Assembly (NCBI RefSeq): GCF_000013045.1
Contig: NC_007677.1
Coordinates: forward strand, 3,032,203 to 3,096,202
Length of the DNA: 64,000 nucleotides
From: Salinibacter ruber DSM 13855
Lineage (GTDB): Bacteria > Bacteroidota > Rhodothermia > Rhodothermales > Salinibacteraceae
Reading direction: 5' to 3'
Both the position numbers and the translations under genes were made by a program. The first letter of the stretch is position 1; each line of letters opens with the position of its first letter. Under the pieces are notes generated by a model that ran no database searches, had not been told where the DNA came from, and saw only the letters and a list, made by a program, of their open reading frames with translations. This document shows positions 18,756 through 28,378 of this stretch, piece by piece.

Positions 18756-20855
18756 CTACCCGGTAAACTCGTCGAGCGTCTGGTCGATGTTGCCGATGAG
18801 GAGCTCTGCGCGATGGGCCGTAATCTGCCGGCCCGACATCTGAGTCCCCACCGTGAGGTGCCCGTCGCGGTAGATGCTCTTGACTCCGTCCTCGATGCGC
18901 ACGAGCTTCTTGCCCGGACTCGGGCGGTCGTCGGAGGGGCGGACCACGCCGAATCCGTGGTCCTGCACGAGCGTCTTGGCGGGGACCTGCACGGCCGCCT
19001 TCCGGCGCAGGGAGAGCTTGGCGTTGGGGAGCCAGTGCTGGAGGTACGATTCGAGTGCGGGGTCGAACGGCCCGGTGACCGACACGACGAGGTAGTCGTT
19101 CTCGTCCCCGACGAGGCCCATTAGCAGTCCGTCGAAGAGGGCATAAACGGCGTCGCCCTCCAGAATCAACGGGTCGGCGTGCGCCTCCGCATGGTCCATG
19201 AACGCGTCGTACCCCGAGACCTCGGCGGTCTCGACGGTGTCCTGCTCGCTTTGGGTCCAGTAGTCGAAGACGCCGGCGAAGTACGGATCCGCCACGGGCT
19301 CATCGGCGTGACGGGCCTCTACGACCCCGGCCTGCTGCGTCCCGAGGCGGGCGAGCACGGGCGTCGGCAGGTCCGCAGGCCCCGCGATGTCGGCCTCGTT
19401 CAGCCAGGTGCCCCGGAACAGGTCGTCGAACGTGTCCCGCCGGGCGGTCGGCACGATGATCTCGGCGCCCATGTCCGGCGTCCAGCGGAGGTGCAGCCCC
19501 TCGTAGCGCCCGATAATCTCCTCGTCGGCGTAGGAGATGAACTCCAGCCCCCGCTCCTGCTGGAGCAGGCGCAGGTCCGCACGGGTGGCGGCCTCCTCCA
19601 CGAACACGACCTCCCCCGGGTGCCCCCACAGCTCGGCCGCGTACCCGTCGTGCTCCATGAGCGGCACCGGGGCGTCGAAGGTGATGGTGTCGCCCTGCAC
19701 CTGCACGCGCCCGAAGCGGTCCGGCGCCTCCGCCGGGGACTCCTGGCGGGTGAGGGCGTCATAGACCGAATCGGTCCCTTCCAGCGCGGCGAACGCAGCC
19801 TCCAGGTCCGGGGTCTCGTCGTTTTGGGGCGGCGTGTACCCCTTCACGTCCGCCATGGGCGGCAGGCGCGCCCCCTCGTCCCCCTCTCCGTTGGACGCCG
19901 GCGCCTGGTTCGGAAGGTCGACCGGGGCGTAAGCGGACGGATCCAGCGGGTCCGCGTCGTGCCCTTCAGTCCACCCTGCGTCCTCCCAGTCGGACGTGTC
20001 CACGTCCTCGGCCTTCTTCAGAAGCCGGTGGTTGTCCCGGTCCTTGGTCACGTAGTCGAGCACGAGCTGGTCCCAGTCGGCGTCGTCGGGCCCGAGAACG
20101 CTGATTGCGTCGAGCAGCTGCTGCAGTTCCTGAATCGTGCAGCTTTTCTCCATCATCGACAGCTCGCACCGCACGTAGAGGTTGACGGCCGCCTCCAGAT
20201 ACGGGTGGCCGCCGTGCGACCGGCGCAGCGCCTCGCGGACGAGCGACGGGTGCAGCGGCTCGAAGTGGAGGTACGGCATCCGCCGGTGGGCCGGCCCGGA
20301 CAGGTCGCGCTCGTCGTTGAGCGTGATGCAGACGTAGAGGTTGTCCATGTTCGCCTGCACCTGGATGTCGCCGTAGTTGACCCGCCCGTTCTGCAGAAAG
20401 TCGAGCAGGAAGGCGTCGGCGGTGGGGCGCGTCTTGTCCCACTCGTCGAGGATGAGGAGCGTGTTGCCCTCGTGGCTGGCCCGGACGGCCTTCGGCAGCT
20501 CGCCCCACTGCTTCTTGATGCCGCTCTCCGCATTCTCGTCGGGGAGCAGATCGAGGATCAAATCCTCCTCCCGGCTGCCGGGGCTCACCTGCTTGAAGAA
20601 GGTCTCCATGTCCAGGATGTCCCCCAGCACCTCCAAGAGCCACGTCTTGCCGGTGCCGGGCGGGCCGAACGCGAAAAAGCCGCCCAGGGGGTCGGTCATG
20701 AGGGCGGCCATCACGCTCCGCGCCCGCTCCCGGGAGCAGATGTATCCCGCATCATTGAGGGCCGTGTGGAGCGCGTCGACGGTAAGGGCCTCGACCGGGT
20801 CGTCCGGGGCGTCGGGCGGCCGCGTGTCAGGGGTGGAGTCGGCCATCGGAGCCAT
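18756..20855 (-). CDS. MoxR-type AAA+ ATPase with a ~400-residue C-terminal extension
   Basis: This is a 699-residue protein. The AAA+ module occupies residues about 25-290, with Walker A GPPGTGKT at 64-71, Walker B LLILDEWD at 133-140 and sensor-1 VCITLND at 175-181. The remainder is unusual for MoxR, which is normally ~320 residues: an acidic linker (about 290-350) and then two stretches I cannot assign (for example FITFDAPVPLMEHDG-like beta segments, and LPNAKLSLRRKAAVQVPAKT near the end). It is likely to form a hexamer acting with the adjacent VWA protein. A second in-frame ATG three codons downstream is an equally good start. Confidence 0.85.
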   Translation of the reverse strand: MAPMADSTPDTRPPDAPDDPVEALTVDALHTALNDAGYICSRERARSVMAALMTDPLGGFFAFGPPGTGKTWLLEVLGDILDMETFFKQVSPGSREEDLILDLLPDENAESGIKKQWGELPKAVRASHEGNTLLILDEWDKTRPTADAFLLDFLQNGRVNYGDIQVQANMDNLYVCITLNDERDLSGPAHRRMPYLHFEPLHPSLVREALRRSHGGHPYLEAAVNLYVRCELSMMEKSCTIQELQQLLDAISVLGPDDADWDQLVLDYVTKDRDNHRLLKKAEDVDTSDWEDAGWTEGHDADPLDPSAYAPVDLPNQAPASNGEGDEGARLPPMADVKGYTPPQNDETPDLEAAFAALEGTDSVYDALTRQESPAEAPDRFGRVQVQGDTITFDAPVPLMEHDGYAAELWGHPGEVVFVEEAATRADLRLLQQERGLEFISYADEEIIGRYEGLHLRWTPDMGAEIIVPTARRDTFDDLFRGTWLNEADIAGPADLPTPVLARLGTQQAGVVEARHADEPVADPYFAGVFDYWTQSEQDTVETAEVSGYDAFMDHAEAHADPLILEGDAVYALFDGLLMGLVGDENDYLVVSVTGPFDPALESYLQHWLPNAKLSLRRKAAVQVPAKTLVQDHGFGVVRPSDDRPSPGKKLVRIEDGVKSIYRDGHLTVGTQMSGRQITAHRAELLIGNIDQTLDEFTG

Positions 20856-20894
20856 ACAAACAGGAACTACAGAAAAGCGCGTCGCGACGAGCGC

Positions 20895-21500
20895 CTAGTC
20901 GCGGCTGAGTGGCGTCCCGAGAAACTCCCGGAAGATGTTGATCAGAACGTCGATTCCGAGGGATACGCCCGTACTTCGGAGGGCGCGGCCGGGGGCCCAC
21001 GTCCCTCGTTCCCAGCGCGCCTGGGCGAGGGCACCGCCGTAGGTGGCGGCGACATTCGGGGCGTTCGGCACGCGAGCGCCGGTGGGGGTCCGGGCAATGA
21101 AAGGGGATAACACTGCGTGCCGAAGCCGAGCTCCCGTGCCGCTGTGGCGGCCCAGGCGGGGACGAATGTCAAGGTGTAGGGCGGCGGCCAGCCCGTGCAT
21201 CGTGCCGGTCTGGAGCACCGATTCTCCGGTACTCGACCCGACACGGGCCGCGTACCCGCCGACCGTCTCGCCCCAGGCGCCTGGATCGTCGTCGAGGTGC
21301 GCCCCGGTGGCGGACCCGATGCTCTTGAAAAAGAACCCAGGGCTCAGGACGTCGCTCCGGAGCGCCGCCCAGCGTGCATCGGCCTCTCGCCGGTCGGGGC
21401 CAGACGTCTGGGCGATGGCCGCCGGGGGCAGCGCCACGGCACTGCCCAGCAGCAGGACTCCCAGCGCGACGATGGGCAGGCCCGTCCGGGAACGAGGCAT
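20895..21500 (-). CDS. Exported protein of unknown function
   Basis: This is a 201-residue protein. The ATG at 21500 gives a signal peptide (MPRSRTGLPIVALGVLLLGS, ending AIAQ). The mature part has no domain I recognise. It contains FFFKSIGSATGAHLDDDPGA and the C-terminal GVSLGIDVLINIFREFLG, a possible amphipathic helix. It starts 7 bases after the SdhA-like gene and ends 39 bases before the MoxR gene, so it is in the same transcription unit. It could be a periplasmic or outer-membrane accessory protein. Confidence 0.65.
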   Translation of the reverse strand: MPRSRTGLPIVALGVLLLGSAVALPPAAIAQTSGPDRREADARWAALRSDVLSPGFFFKSIGSATGAHLDDDPGAWGETVGGYAARVGSSTGESVLQTGTMHGLAAALHLDIRPRLGRHSGTGARLRHAVLSPFIARTPTGARVPNAPNVAATYGGALAQARWERGTWAPGRALRSTGVSLGIDVLINIFREFLGTPLSRD

Positions 21501-21507
21501 GAAGGGG

Positions 21508-23253
21508 TTACTCCAGGTGGTGATAGTCGAGCTCGTGGTCTTCGTCGACGGCCTGCTGGACGCGGCGAGAGGGCCGGCCGGCCGCCTCCATGCCAATTTC
21601 CATTCCGCCGTCGCCCGTGGGGAGGCTCCGAATGTTCTTCCGCAGGTCGGGGTCTTTCGCCTCGTAATCGGTGCGGGCGTGGGCCCCCCGCGACTCTTTG
21701 CGCTCCAGTGCCCCCCGCAGGATCGTCTCCGCCGTGGTGAACATGAAGCGCAGGTTCTGCGCCCGCTCGTAGCGGCGGCTCGTACGGTCGGCCTGGACCT
21801 GCAGGTCCTCGGCGTCGGCGCGGAGCCGTTGCAGCTTCCCGAGGCCGTTCAGGAGACCGTCCTCGTCACGGAGGATGCCCGCGTGCTGCCACATCAGATC
21901 GCGGAGCCGATCCATGATCTCGGCGGGCGTGTGGCCTCCCTCAGCCGCTGCGAGCGTGTCCTGGGTGGCGACGTGGTCCCGCACCGCCGCGTCGGAGAGT
22001 GACGGGCTCGTGCGGCTGCCCAGCGTCTCGGCGATGTGATTTCCGGCCACCTGACCGAAGACGACGGTCTCGATGAGCGAGTTGCCGCCCAGGCGGTTGG
22101 CCCCGTGCACGCCGGCCGTGCATTCGCCGACGGCGTACAGGCCGTCGACCTGCGTCTGGGCCGTCTCGAAGTCGACCTCGATGCCGCCCATCGCGTAGTG
22201 GGCCGTCGGCGCCACCTCCATCGGCTCCTCGGTGATGTCGATCCCGTGCTCGGCAAACTCCTCCACCATGCGGGGGAGCCGGTCGTGAATGTAGTCGTCG
22301 TCGCGGTGGGAAATGTCCAGCAGCACGGCGTCATCCTCCGTGCCCCGGCCCTCACGGATCTCTTGCTCGTTGGCACGGGCCACAACGTCGCGGGCGTCCA
22401 GCTCCATCTGCGTCGGCGAGTAGCGCTCCATGAAGCGCTCGCCCTCCGTGTTGTAGAGCCGCCCGCCCTCCCCGCGAACCGCCTCGGTGACGAGGTGCCC
22501 CGCCTCCGCCTCCGGCTTCACCTTGCCAGTGGGGTGGAACTGCACGAACTCCATGTCGCGCAGCGGCACGCCGGCGTTGAACGCCAGGGCCTGCGCATCG
22601 CCCGTGTTCTCGTCGGTGCGCGACGAGCTGCGGCGGTACAGCGAGGTGTGGCCGCCCGCCGCGATGACGACGGCGTCCGCGTCGAAGGCCACAGGCCGCC
22701 CCGCGTCCATGTCGAACCCGACGGCCCCGGCGGCCTGCCCGCCCTCCACCATCAGATCGGTGATGTACAGGTTCTCGCGGTACGGGACCTCCAGGTCCAT
22801 CGCCTTCTGGACAAGGGTATCCATGAGGGCCTGCCCGGTGCGGTCGCCCACGAAGCAGGTGCGACGGAAGGACTGGGCGCCAAAGTAGCGCTGGTTAATC
22901 TTGCCCTCGTCGGTCCGGTCAAAGTCCATGCCCCACTCCGCGAGCTCCCGGATGCGGTCCGGCGCCCGCTTGCAGAGCGTCTCGACGGCCGTGGGGTCGT
23001 TCACGAAGTGCCCCTCGTCGAGGGTGTCGGCGGCGTGAATCTCCCACCGGTCCTCAGGGTCGAGGCTGCCGAGGGAGGCGTTGATGCCGCCCGCCGCCCA
23101 GATGGTGTGGGCGTCTCCGTGGGCGCGCTTGCCCAGGACGAGGCAGTCGACCCCCTGTTCGGCCAGCTCGATGCTGGTGCGGAGCCCCGCCCCGCCGGCC
23201 CCAATGATGAGAACACTCGTGGATACGGTCTCGGGGTTGGAAACAGTGCTCAT
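21508..23253 (-). CDS. sdhA: Succinate dehydrogenase / fumarate reductase flavoprotein-like subunit, orphan
   Basis: This is a 581-residue FAD protein. The FAD motif is VLIIGAGGAGLRTSIEL. DAHTIWAAGGINASLG places a His (His49) where SdhA binds FAD covalently; L-aspartate oxidase lacks this His. EFVQFHPTG, TEAVRGEGGRLYN, AHYAMGGIEVD and GANRLGGNSLIE are catalytic-core motifs, and the end DYHHLE is typical of SdhA chains. No iron-sulfur or membrane-anchor subunit lies beside it, so it may serve elsewhere or have a specialised role. L-aspartate oxidase remains an alternative. The start at 23253 precedes the FAD motif by a normal distance. Confidence 0.78.
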   Translation of the reverse strand: MSTVSNPETVSTSVLIIGAGGAGLRTSIELAEQGVDCLVLGKRAHGDAHTIWAAGGINASLGSLDPEDRWEIHAADTLDEGHFVNDPTAVETLCKRAPDRIRELAEWGMDFDRTDEGKINQRYFGAQSFRRTCFVGDRTGQALMDTLVQKAMDLEVPYRENLYITDLMVEGGQAAGAVGFDMDAGRPVAFDADAVVIAAGGHTSLYRRSSSRTDENTGDAQALAFNAGVPLRDMEFVQFHPTGKVKPEAEAGHLVTEAVRGEGGRLYNTEGERFMERYSPTQMELDARDVVARANEQEIREGRGTEDDAVLLDISHRDDDYIHDRLPRMVEEFAEHGIDITEEPMEVAPTAHYAMGGIEVDFETAQTQVDGLYAVGECTAGVHGANRLGGNSLIETVVFGQVAGNHIAETLGSRTSPSLSDAAVRDHVATQDTLAAAEGGHTPAEIMDRLRDLMWQHAGILRDEDGLLNGLGKLQRLRADAEDLQVQADRTSRRYERAQNLRFMFTTAETILRGALERKESRGAHARTDYEAKDPDLRKNIRSLPTGDGGMEIGMEAAGRPSRRVQQAVDEDHELDYHHLE

Positions 23254-23464
23254 AGAACGTGCTCTGATCGTGCGCTTGCTTGCTAACACTGCCACAACGG
23301 ACGCGGGGGGGCCCGGTATTCTTTATTTTCTGCTACGACTGAGGAATAGAAAGAACGTAACAGCTGTGGCGATCTCGTTTGCAGAAGCAGCGCCGCGCGC
23401 CCAGGCGCCGACGGAGGTCCAGCGTCCTTCCCCACGTCCAACACTGAGCGAGGGGGGCAGGGGC

Positions 23465-24265
23465 TTACACCTCGACGACCAGGTCGGACCGGAAGCCGGG
23501 GTTCTCGTCGCCGTGCCCCTGCGGATTGGACAGCACCCGCGTGCCGCCGAGCCGATAGTCGAAGGAGGCATGGACGTGCCCGTGGACCCAGAGCGCCGCG
23601 CCGGAGGCCTCGACGAGCGGCCCCTGGCGGGCCACGAAGGCGGCGCTGGTGAGGCTGTCGGCGTACCGCGGGTCCACGGACCGGCGCGACGGGGGATGGT
23701 GGGTCAGCACCACCGTCGCCCGTACGCCGGACGGCGGTTCCGCAAAGCGATCCTGTAGCCACCGGATCGACGTCTGGTGAATGCGCGCCGTGTCTCGGGG
23801 CCGGAGCGCACGGCGGGCGCGGAGCAGGTGGATGCGCCGGTAGTCGTCCACGTCGGCCCGGCAGGCCCGCATCGCACGGGCCCGCCGCCCCTCGAACAGG
23901 GTAAAGTCCGTCCAGAAGGTACATCCCAGAATCCGGAGGTCCCCGAGCACAATCTCGTCCCGTTCGAGGAAATACACCCCGTCCGGGTTCGCGTCGCCAC
24001 GGGCCGCGGCGGACGGGTCGTCGGCGGCACGTCGTAGCGCGGGGAGCGTCGCATCGAGGCAGCCGTCGTAGTGCTCGTGGTTCCCCGCCACGCACACGAC
24101 CGGGCGCTCCGGAAAGGTGGCCCGCATCCATCGGATGGCCTCCGGTCCTCGGTGGGTATCGCCCGCTATGAGAATTGCGTCGGCGGGCGGGTCGGCGGCC
24201 CGGCGGCACAGGTCGGGCGGCCCGTGGTCCCGGATGTGGACGTCACTGAGGATGCGGAGGCGCAT
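23465..24265 (-). CDS. Metallophosphoesterase (calcineurin-like)
   Basis: This is a 266-residue cytoplasmic phosphoesterase. The dimetal-site motifs appear in order: SDVHIRD, GDTHRG, GNHEHYDG, VVLTHHPPS and VHGHVHASFD. The ATG at 24265 starts MRLRILSDVH, the usual beginning of the fold. The substrate is not evident; relatives hydrolyse cyclic nucleotides, dinucleotides or phosphoproteins. It heads a minus-strand run, 211 bases upstream of the SdhA-like gene. Confidence 0.9.
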   Translation of the reverse strand: MRLRILSDVHIRDHGPPDLCRRAADPPADAILIAGDTHRGPEAIRWMRATFPERPVVCVAGNHEHYDGCLDATLPALRRAADDPSAAARGDANPDGVYFLERDEIVLGDLRILGCTFWTDFTLFEGRRARAMRACRADVDDYRRIHLLRARRALRPRDTARIHQTSIRWLQDRFAEPPSGVRATVVLTHHPPSRRSVDPRYADSLTSAAFVARQGPLVEASGAALWVHGHVHASFDYRLGGTRVLSNPQGHGDENPGFRSDLVVEV

Positions 24266-24861
24266 TGGCAGGGGAACTCCTTGAGCGCAAATTGCAACGG
24301 GCACACGTCATGAAAGGGCACGGGGACGCGCCTCCGACTTTTCCGAGCGCACCCGGGGCAAGGAAACAATGGGAGACCGCCCCCGGCAGTGGAGCCCCCC
24401 TCGCCCCCTTCACGGACCGGTGCTCCGTCTCAGACCGTCTTTTCCTTCGCTCTCCCGGAGGAAGGCGTGTCCCCCGCGACCTCGTGCGACGGCGGCGCTG
24501 CCCGTGAGGAGTCAGCCGCCCAGAAGAGAAGAACGGTCTCTCTCGCCCTGGGCCGGGCATCAACGGCGATCGAGGAGACGCTCCCCGCAGAGCAGGGCCC
24601 CCGTGTATCGACTCGGCGCGTTATCCCGACGGCCCACCGCGCTGGGGGCCCGGTTGGTCTCAGGCCCCGAACCCGTAGGTCGACCAGTCGATCTGAACCG
24701 ACGCTCCGACGGGAGACAGCTCAACGAAAGGGCTCTCAGGGGGCGCCTGTTTGAGAGGCTCCTCTGAGCCACGGTTTCTTTCGAATGTATAGACCGGTGC
24801 AGCCATGCGTTCTTTTGGTTTGGGTGCAGATGGGCTCTGCACAAGTGCTCGCGTCTCCACG
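24266..24861. other. Long stretch without a convincing gene
   Basis: This is about 600 bases between divergent genes. Open frames of 80-130 codons exist on both strands but have Arg/Pro/Ser-rich compositions typical of shadow frames in GC-rich DNA. I see no tRNA, clear terminator or repeat. A fragment of a lost gene cannot be excluded. Confidence 0.4.
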
Positions 24862-25857
24862 ATGCATCCCGCCCTGCTTCTGGCGGTCGGCCTGGCGCTT
24901 CTGACGGGAGGGGCCCACCCGGCTTCCGCCCAGTCACAGGATACAATTCGGGTGGCCGGGACCGTGCTTGCCCCCGACGAGGCGGCGCAGGCACGGCGGC
25001 TTCTGCGGGCGGAGCTCGGCCCGACCTCTCGCCACTGGACGCGGCTCCAGGACTCAACCAAACGCTTCGCAGCGGCCAAGACCGCCTTTCAGATTGGCCG
25101 CGTGGCCTACCCCCGCGCCTGGTCCGACTCGGTGCTGACGTTTCTCCGCGAGGCGGGCACCCGGCACCCAGACCCGGCGGTGCGGGCGGAGTTTCTCTTC
25201 GGGGGGCTTCAGGTCGCCTCCTCCGCCGAGCGCGGAGAGACACAAGACCAGTTCTACAGGCGCCTCACCGACGGCCACGAGGGCACCCACTACGCCACGA
25301 AGGCCCGGCGCCTTTTTGATCCTGACAGTCAGATCCAGGCCGGAAAGCCGCTCCCGGACTTCGAGATTCCGGCCCTCTCAGACCCGACGGCCACCTATAC
25401 GAAGCGCGATTTCGAAGGCCAGACCGTCCTGATCGATATCTGGGGCACGTGGTGCGGGCCTTGCATCCGGGCAATGCCACACCTTCACGAGGCCTACCGG
25501 ACGCACGGCGGAGAGGACTTCACCATCCTCAGCGTCGCGATGCGGGACACCCGGGAGGCCGTGAAGCAATTCCGCGCTCACAAGTGGGAGATGCCCTGGG
25601 ACCACGCCTTCGTGCCGAAGGGAAGCGACCTGCAGAAGAAGCTGCGGGGCCGGTTCGACATCCAGGGACTCCCGGCCACCATTCTGGTCGGGCCCGACGG
25701 CCAAATTCTGCGCGTGCACCGCGGGGTCGGGAGCGGAAAGAAAATGGCCCGGGCAATCTCGGAGGTCCTGGCCCAGGATCTTGATTCGGAAAACGCCCCT
25801 TCGGAAGGCGCCCATTCAGAAGACGCCAGCGGACAGGAATCGAACGCATCCCTGTAG
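24862..25857 (+). CDS. TlpA-like exported thiol-disulfide oxidoreductase
   Basis: This is a 331-residue protein. The ATG at 24862 starts a signal peptide (MHPALLLAVGLALLTGGAHP, then ASAQ). An N-terminal region of ~170 residues without a known domain precedes a TlpA/AhpC-TSA redoxin domain. The latter has GKPLPDFEIP, then WGTWCGPC with Cys198 and Cys201, and the cis-Pro segment GLPATILVGPDG. It should reduce or oxidise disulfides in the periplasm, for example during cytochrome maturation. An upstream ATG at 24805 would bury the signal peptide and is less likely. The tail is Glu/Ser/Ala-rich. Confidence 0.87.
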   Translation: MHPALLLAVGLALLTGGAHPASAQSQDTIRVAGTVLAPDEAAQARRLLRAELGPTSRHWTRLQDSTKRFAAAKTAFQIGRVAYPRAWSDSVLTFLREAGTRHPDPAVRAEFLFGGLQVASSAERGETQDQFYRRLTDGHEGTHYATKARRLFDPDSQIQAGKPLPDFEIPALSDPTATYTKRDFEGQTVLIDIWGTWCGPCIRAMPHLHEAYRTHGGEDFTILSVAMRDTREAVKQFRAHKWEMPWDHAFVPKGSDLQKKLRGRFDIQGLPATILVGPDGQILRVHRGVGSGKKMARAISEVLAQDLDSENAPSEGAHSEDASGQESNASL

Positions 25858-26011
25858 ACCGGCCGTCTAGGGCCCCAAGGGCTTGCCTGACGCGGACGTG
25901 GCACGTGCCGGGCACGCCCGTGGTGCCCCTGGCATGTCCTCCCTCACCGGTTTCTGCACCGGACGCCGAGCAAACACCTTTCACGCACTCTCCTCTTCTC
26001 CCCGACTCGCC

Positions 26012-26833
26012 ATGAGCCGACTGCTCTTCCGATGTGTTCTTGCGCTTTTCTTCGCGGCCTTCCTTTCCGCGGCGGCGACCGTCCCGGCGGCGGCCCAGGG
26101 GCCGGACGGACCGTCGGGCGACACGGACGGATTCGAGAAAATCGACGGCACGAAGCTGGCGCCCGCGACGCTCTCCTACGACGCCACGATGAAAATAGAC
26201 GGCCGGCCCCGAGATCTCTCCTCGACGCAGACCTTCGCCCGGACCGCCACCGGCGGGGCCGACACCTGGACGCTCGTAAACACGATTGAGACCCCTGGGG
26301 GACTCCGCACCGACTCCCTAATCGTGGACCGCTCCTCCCTGCTTCCCATCTCGCGACACCTCCGCGGGCGTGTTGTGATGGACCTCACCTACACCGGCCC
26401 TTCCACGGCGGGTGGGATGGCGGCCTCCGGCACCATGAAGCGCCGGGGCCAGTCGAAACCGATCAGCAAGGACCTGGACGGCCCAACCCTTGCGGGAGGC
26501 GTTCACGACGTCGTTGCCTTCGGCGCGATGCCGCTGGAGCCGGGCTTCCGGGCGGCGCTCCGGGTCTTCTCTCCGCAGGACCAGTCGGTGAAGCGGGCCG
26601 AATTCGAGGTGACCGGCACGGAGACGGTCGAGACGCCCGCCGGCACGTTTGAGACCTACGTGGTCGACCTGAACGTCGGCGGCGGATACATCACCGGCAC
26701 CGTCCACCTCCGCAAGACGGCGCCCCGTTATTACGTCAAGTGGGCGACGGAGGTGGCCACGGGCCAGGGCACCCGCACAATCCGTCAAACCCTGTCGTCA
26801 ATGGAGATGCAAGCGTCCCCGGATGCCAAGTAG
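26012..26833 (+). CDS. Exported DUF3108-like protein
   Basis: This is a 273-residue protein. The ATG at 26012 gives a signal peptide (MSRLLFRCVLALFFAAFLSA, ending AAAQ). The mature part is beta-rich, with a pattern that resembles DUF3108/lipocalin-like periplasmic proteins: LIVDRSSLLPISRHLRGRVV, ETVETPAGTFETYVVDL and the end LRKTAPRYYVKW. The last pattern (sugar-like modification test, then YY.KW) is common to Bacteroidota copies that I know only as uncharacterised. It is 154 bases downstream of the TlpA-like gene and could be co-transcribed. Confidence 0.7.
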   Translation: MSRLLFRCVLALFFAAFLSAAATVPAAAQGPDGPSGDTDGFEKIDGTKLAPATLSYDATMKIDGRPRDLSSTQTFARTATGGADTWTLVNTIETPGGLRTDSLIVDRSSLLPISRHLRGRVVMDLTYTGPSTAGGMAASGTMKRRGQSKPISKDLDGPTLAGGVHDVVAFGAMPLEPGFRAALRVFSPQDQSVKRAEFEVTGTETVETPAGTFETYVVDLNVGGGYITGTVHLRKTAPRYYVKWATEVATGQGTRTIRQTLSSMEMQASPDAK

Positions 26834-26871
26834 GACGGTCGCTACACCACGCCCAACCGCATGCCCCCCAC

Positions 26872-28293
26872 CTACGGCCCCCGATCCGGCTTGAAGGCCT
26901 CCGCCGCCGCTGCATCGTCCGGCCCCACCGTGCCGCGGGCCGCCTCCCGGAGGGCCGCCGCCCGGTGCAAGTCGCCGCGCACCATCACCCACTCGACGTT
27001 GCGGGTATTTCGGATGTCTGCCAGCGGATTTCCGCGCACGACGAACAGGTCCGCCCACTTGCCCACCGTCAGGGTGCCGAGCCGGTCCCCCCTCCCGACA
27101 GCCCGCGCCCCGTTGATCGTGGCGATGCGGAGCGCCGCGGCCTCCGGGATGCCCGCCCGCACGAAGGCCTGCAGTTCCCGGTGCACGCCGAAGGGCGCCA
27201 GGTACTCGCCCCAGCTCGGGTGGTCGGTGCCCAGCGTGATGAGGCCGCCGCCCCCGGCCTCGTAGAAGGCCTTGATGCGGTCGAGCTTCAGCTCAAAGAT
27301 GCGCTGGAAGCGCGGAACGGGCGCCTGGTAGTCCTCTTCCGCGAGCACAGACCGCAGGTATGGCGTGAAATACTGCTGGGCGTCCGGCCAGTCGGCGTAG
27401 ACGTCGGACTCGCGCGTGCCGTAGTAGCCGTACGCCGAGATGGTGGCGTCGAAGTAGACGTTGTGCTCCCGGAAGTGCTGCGCGATCCGGTCGAAGGCCG
27501 GCTCGTCGGGGGTGGCGGTGGGGAGCGCGTCGTAGGCCCCGGCGGTGTCGGGCAACTGGGCCCCGCCCAGGAAGTGCTCGATGCGGTCGATGCCCATGTC
27601 GATGGCGGTGCGCGGATTCACGCTCTGGCCGGAGCCGGACCCGAGGTGGCCCGTCACGGTGGCGCCGTGCCGGTGCGCCTGATCGATGAGGGCACGGAGG
27701 AGCTCGGCCTGGAGCCGCTTCGCCTTGAAGTGCTCCACCCCGCGGGCCGCCCACCGGTCCACCTCCCGGCGAATGCTGGCGGGCGTGCGGGTCGTGTCCC
27801 AGCCGGGACGCGCCTTGCCAAAGTAGGGGCCGGACGTGAGCATGCGCGGCCCGATCCGGTCGCCGCGCGCAATGGCCCGCCGGACGCGGCGCATCTTTTT
27901 CGGCTGCATCTCCCCCGCGGTGAACGTGGTGGTGGCGCCGTTGGCGAGGTACAGCAGCGGGTAGCCCTCCGTCTCCTCCACGCGCCCCGCCCCAAAGAAG
28001 TCGACCGCGTAGTGCGCGTGCAGGTCGACGAGCCCCGGCAGGATGACGTGGTCGGGCCCGAGCCGCACGATCCGGGCCCCGGTCGTGTCGAGAGCCGTCG
28101 CGCCCCGGTCCACGATTTTGCCGGCCCGCACGACAATGCCCGGATTGTCCGTGAGGGTCGTGTCCGTGGCGTCGAACAACTGCCCGCCCCGAAGCACGGT
28201 CGTGGGTTGGGACCGGGCCGTTTCCAGCCCGACGCCGCCCGCCAGGAAAATGCACAGGAGAGCGACAAGTGGGCGGATACGGACGGGCGTCAT
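26872..28293 (-). CDS. Exported amidohydrolase (imidazolonepropionase/prolidase-like)
   Basis: This is a 473-residue metal-dependent hydrolase. The ATG at 28293 starts a signal peptide (VRIRPLVALLCIFLAGGVG), and the protein then begins TTVLRGGQLFDATDTTL. Metal-site motifs are visible: LPGLVDLHAHYA (HxH), VTGHLGSG, IEHFLGG and LGTDHPSWG with the catalytic Asp. The final strands KWADLFVVRGNPLADIRNTR are typical of amidohydrolases. It is likely to cleave a cyclic amide or a peptide in the periplasm. It is convergent with the DUF3108-like gene. Confidence 0.88.
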   Translation of the reverse strand: MTPVRIRPLVALLCIFLAGGVGLETARSQPTTVLRGGQLFDATDTTLTDNPGIVVRAGKIVDRGATALDTTGARIVRLGPDHVILPGLVDLHAHYAVDFFGAGRVEETEGYPLLYLANGATTTFTAGEMQPKKMRRVRRAIARGDRIGPRMLTSGPYFGKARPGWDTTRTPASIRREVDRWAARGVEHFKAKRLQAELLRALIDQAHRHGATVTGHLGSGSGQSVNPRTAIDMGIDRIEHFLGGAQLPDTAGAYDALPTATPDEPAFDRIAQHFREHNVYFDATISAYGYYGTRESDVYADWPDAQQYFTPYLRSVLAEEDYQAPVPRFQRIFELKLDRIKAFYEAGGGGLITLGTDHPSWGEYLAPFGVHRELQAFVRAGIPEAAALRIATINGARAVGRGDRLGTLTVGKWADLFVVRGNPLADIRNTRNVEWVMVRGDLHRAAALREAARGTVGPDDAAAAEAFKPDRGP

Positions 28294-28378
28294 GAGGGCG
28301 GCGGGGACCGACGGGCAGAACAACACATGCACGCCACGGAACGGATCTCGTCGGCGTCAACGTTCCCCCAAACAGCAA

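Noticed and set aside
24266..24861. Small genes in the 600-base gap
   Set aside because: Frames of 80-130 codons are Arg/Pro/Ser-rich with no motifs or ribosome-binding signals, typical of shadow frames.
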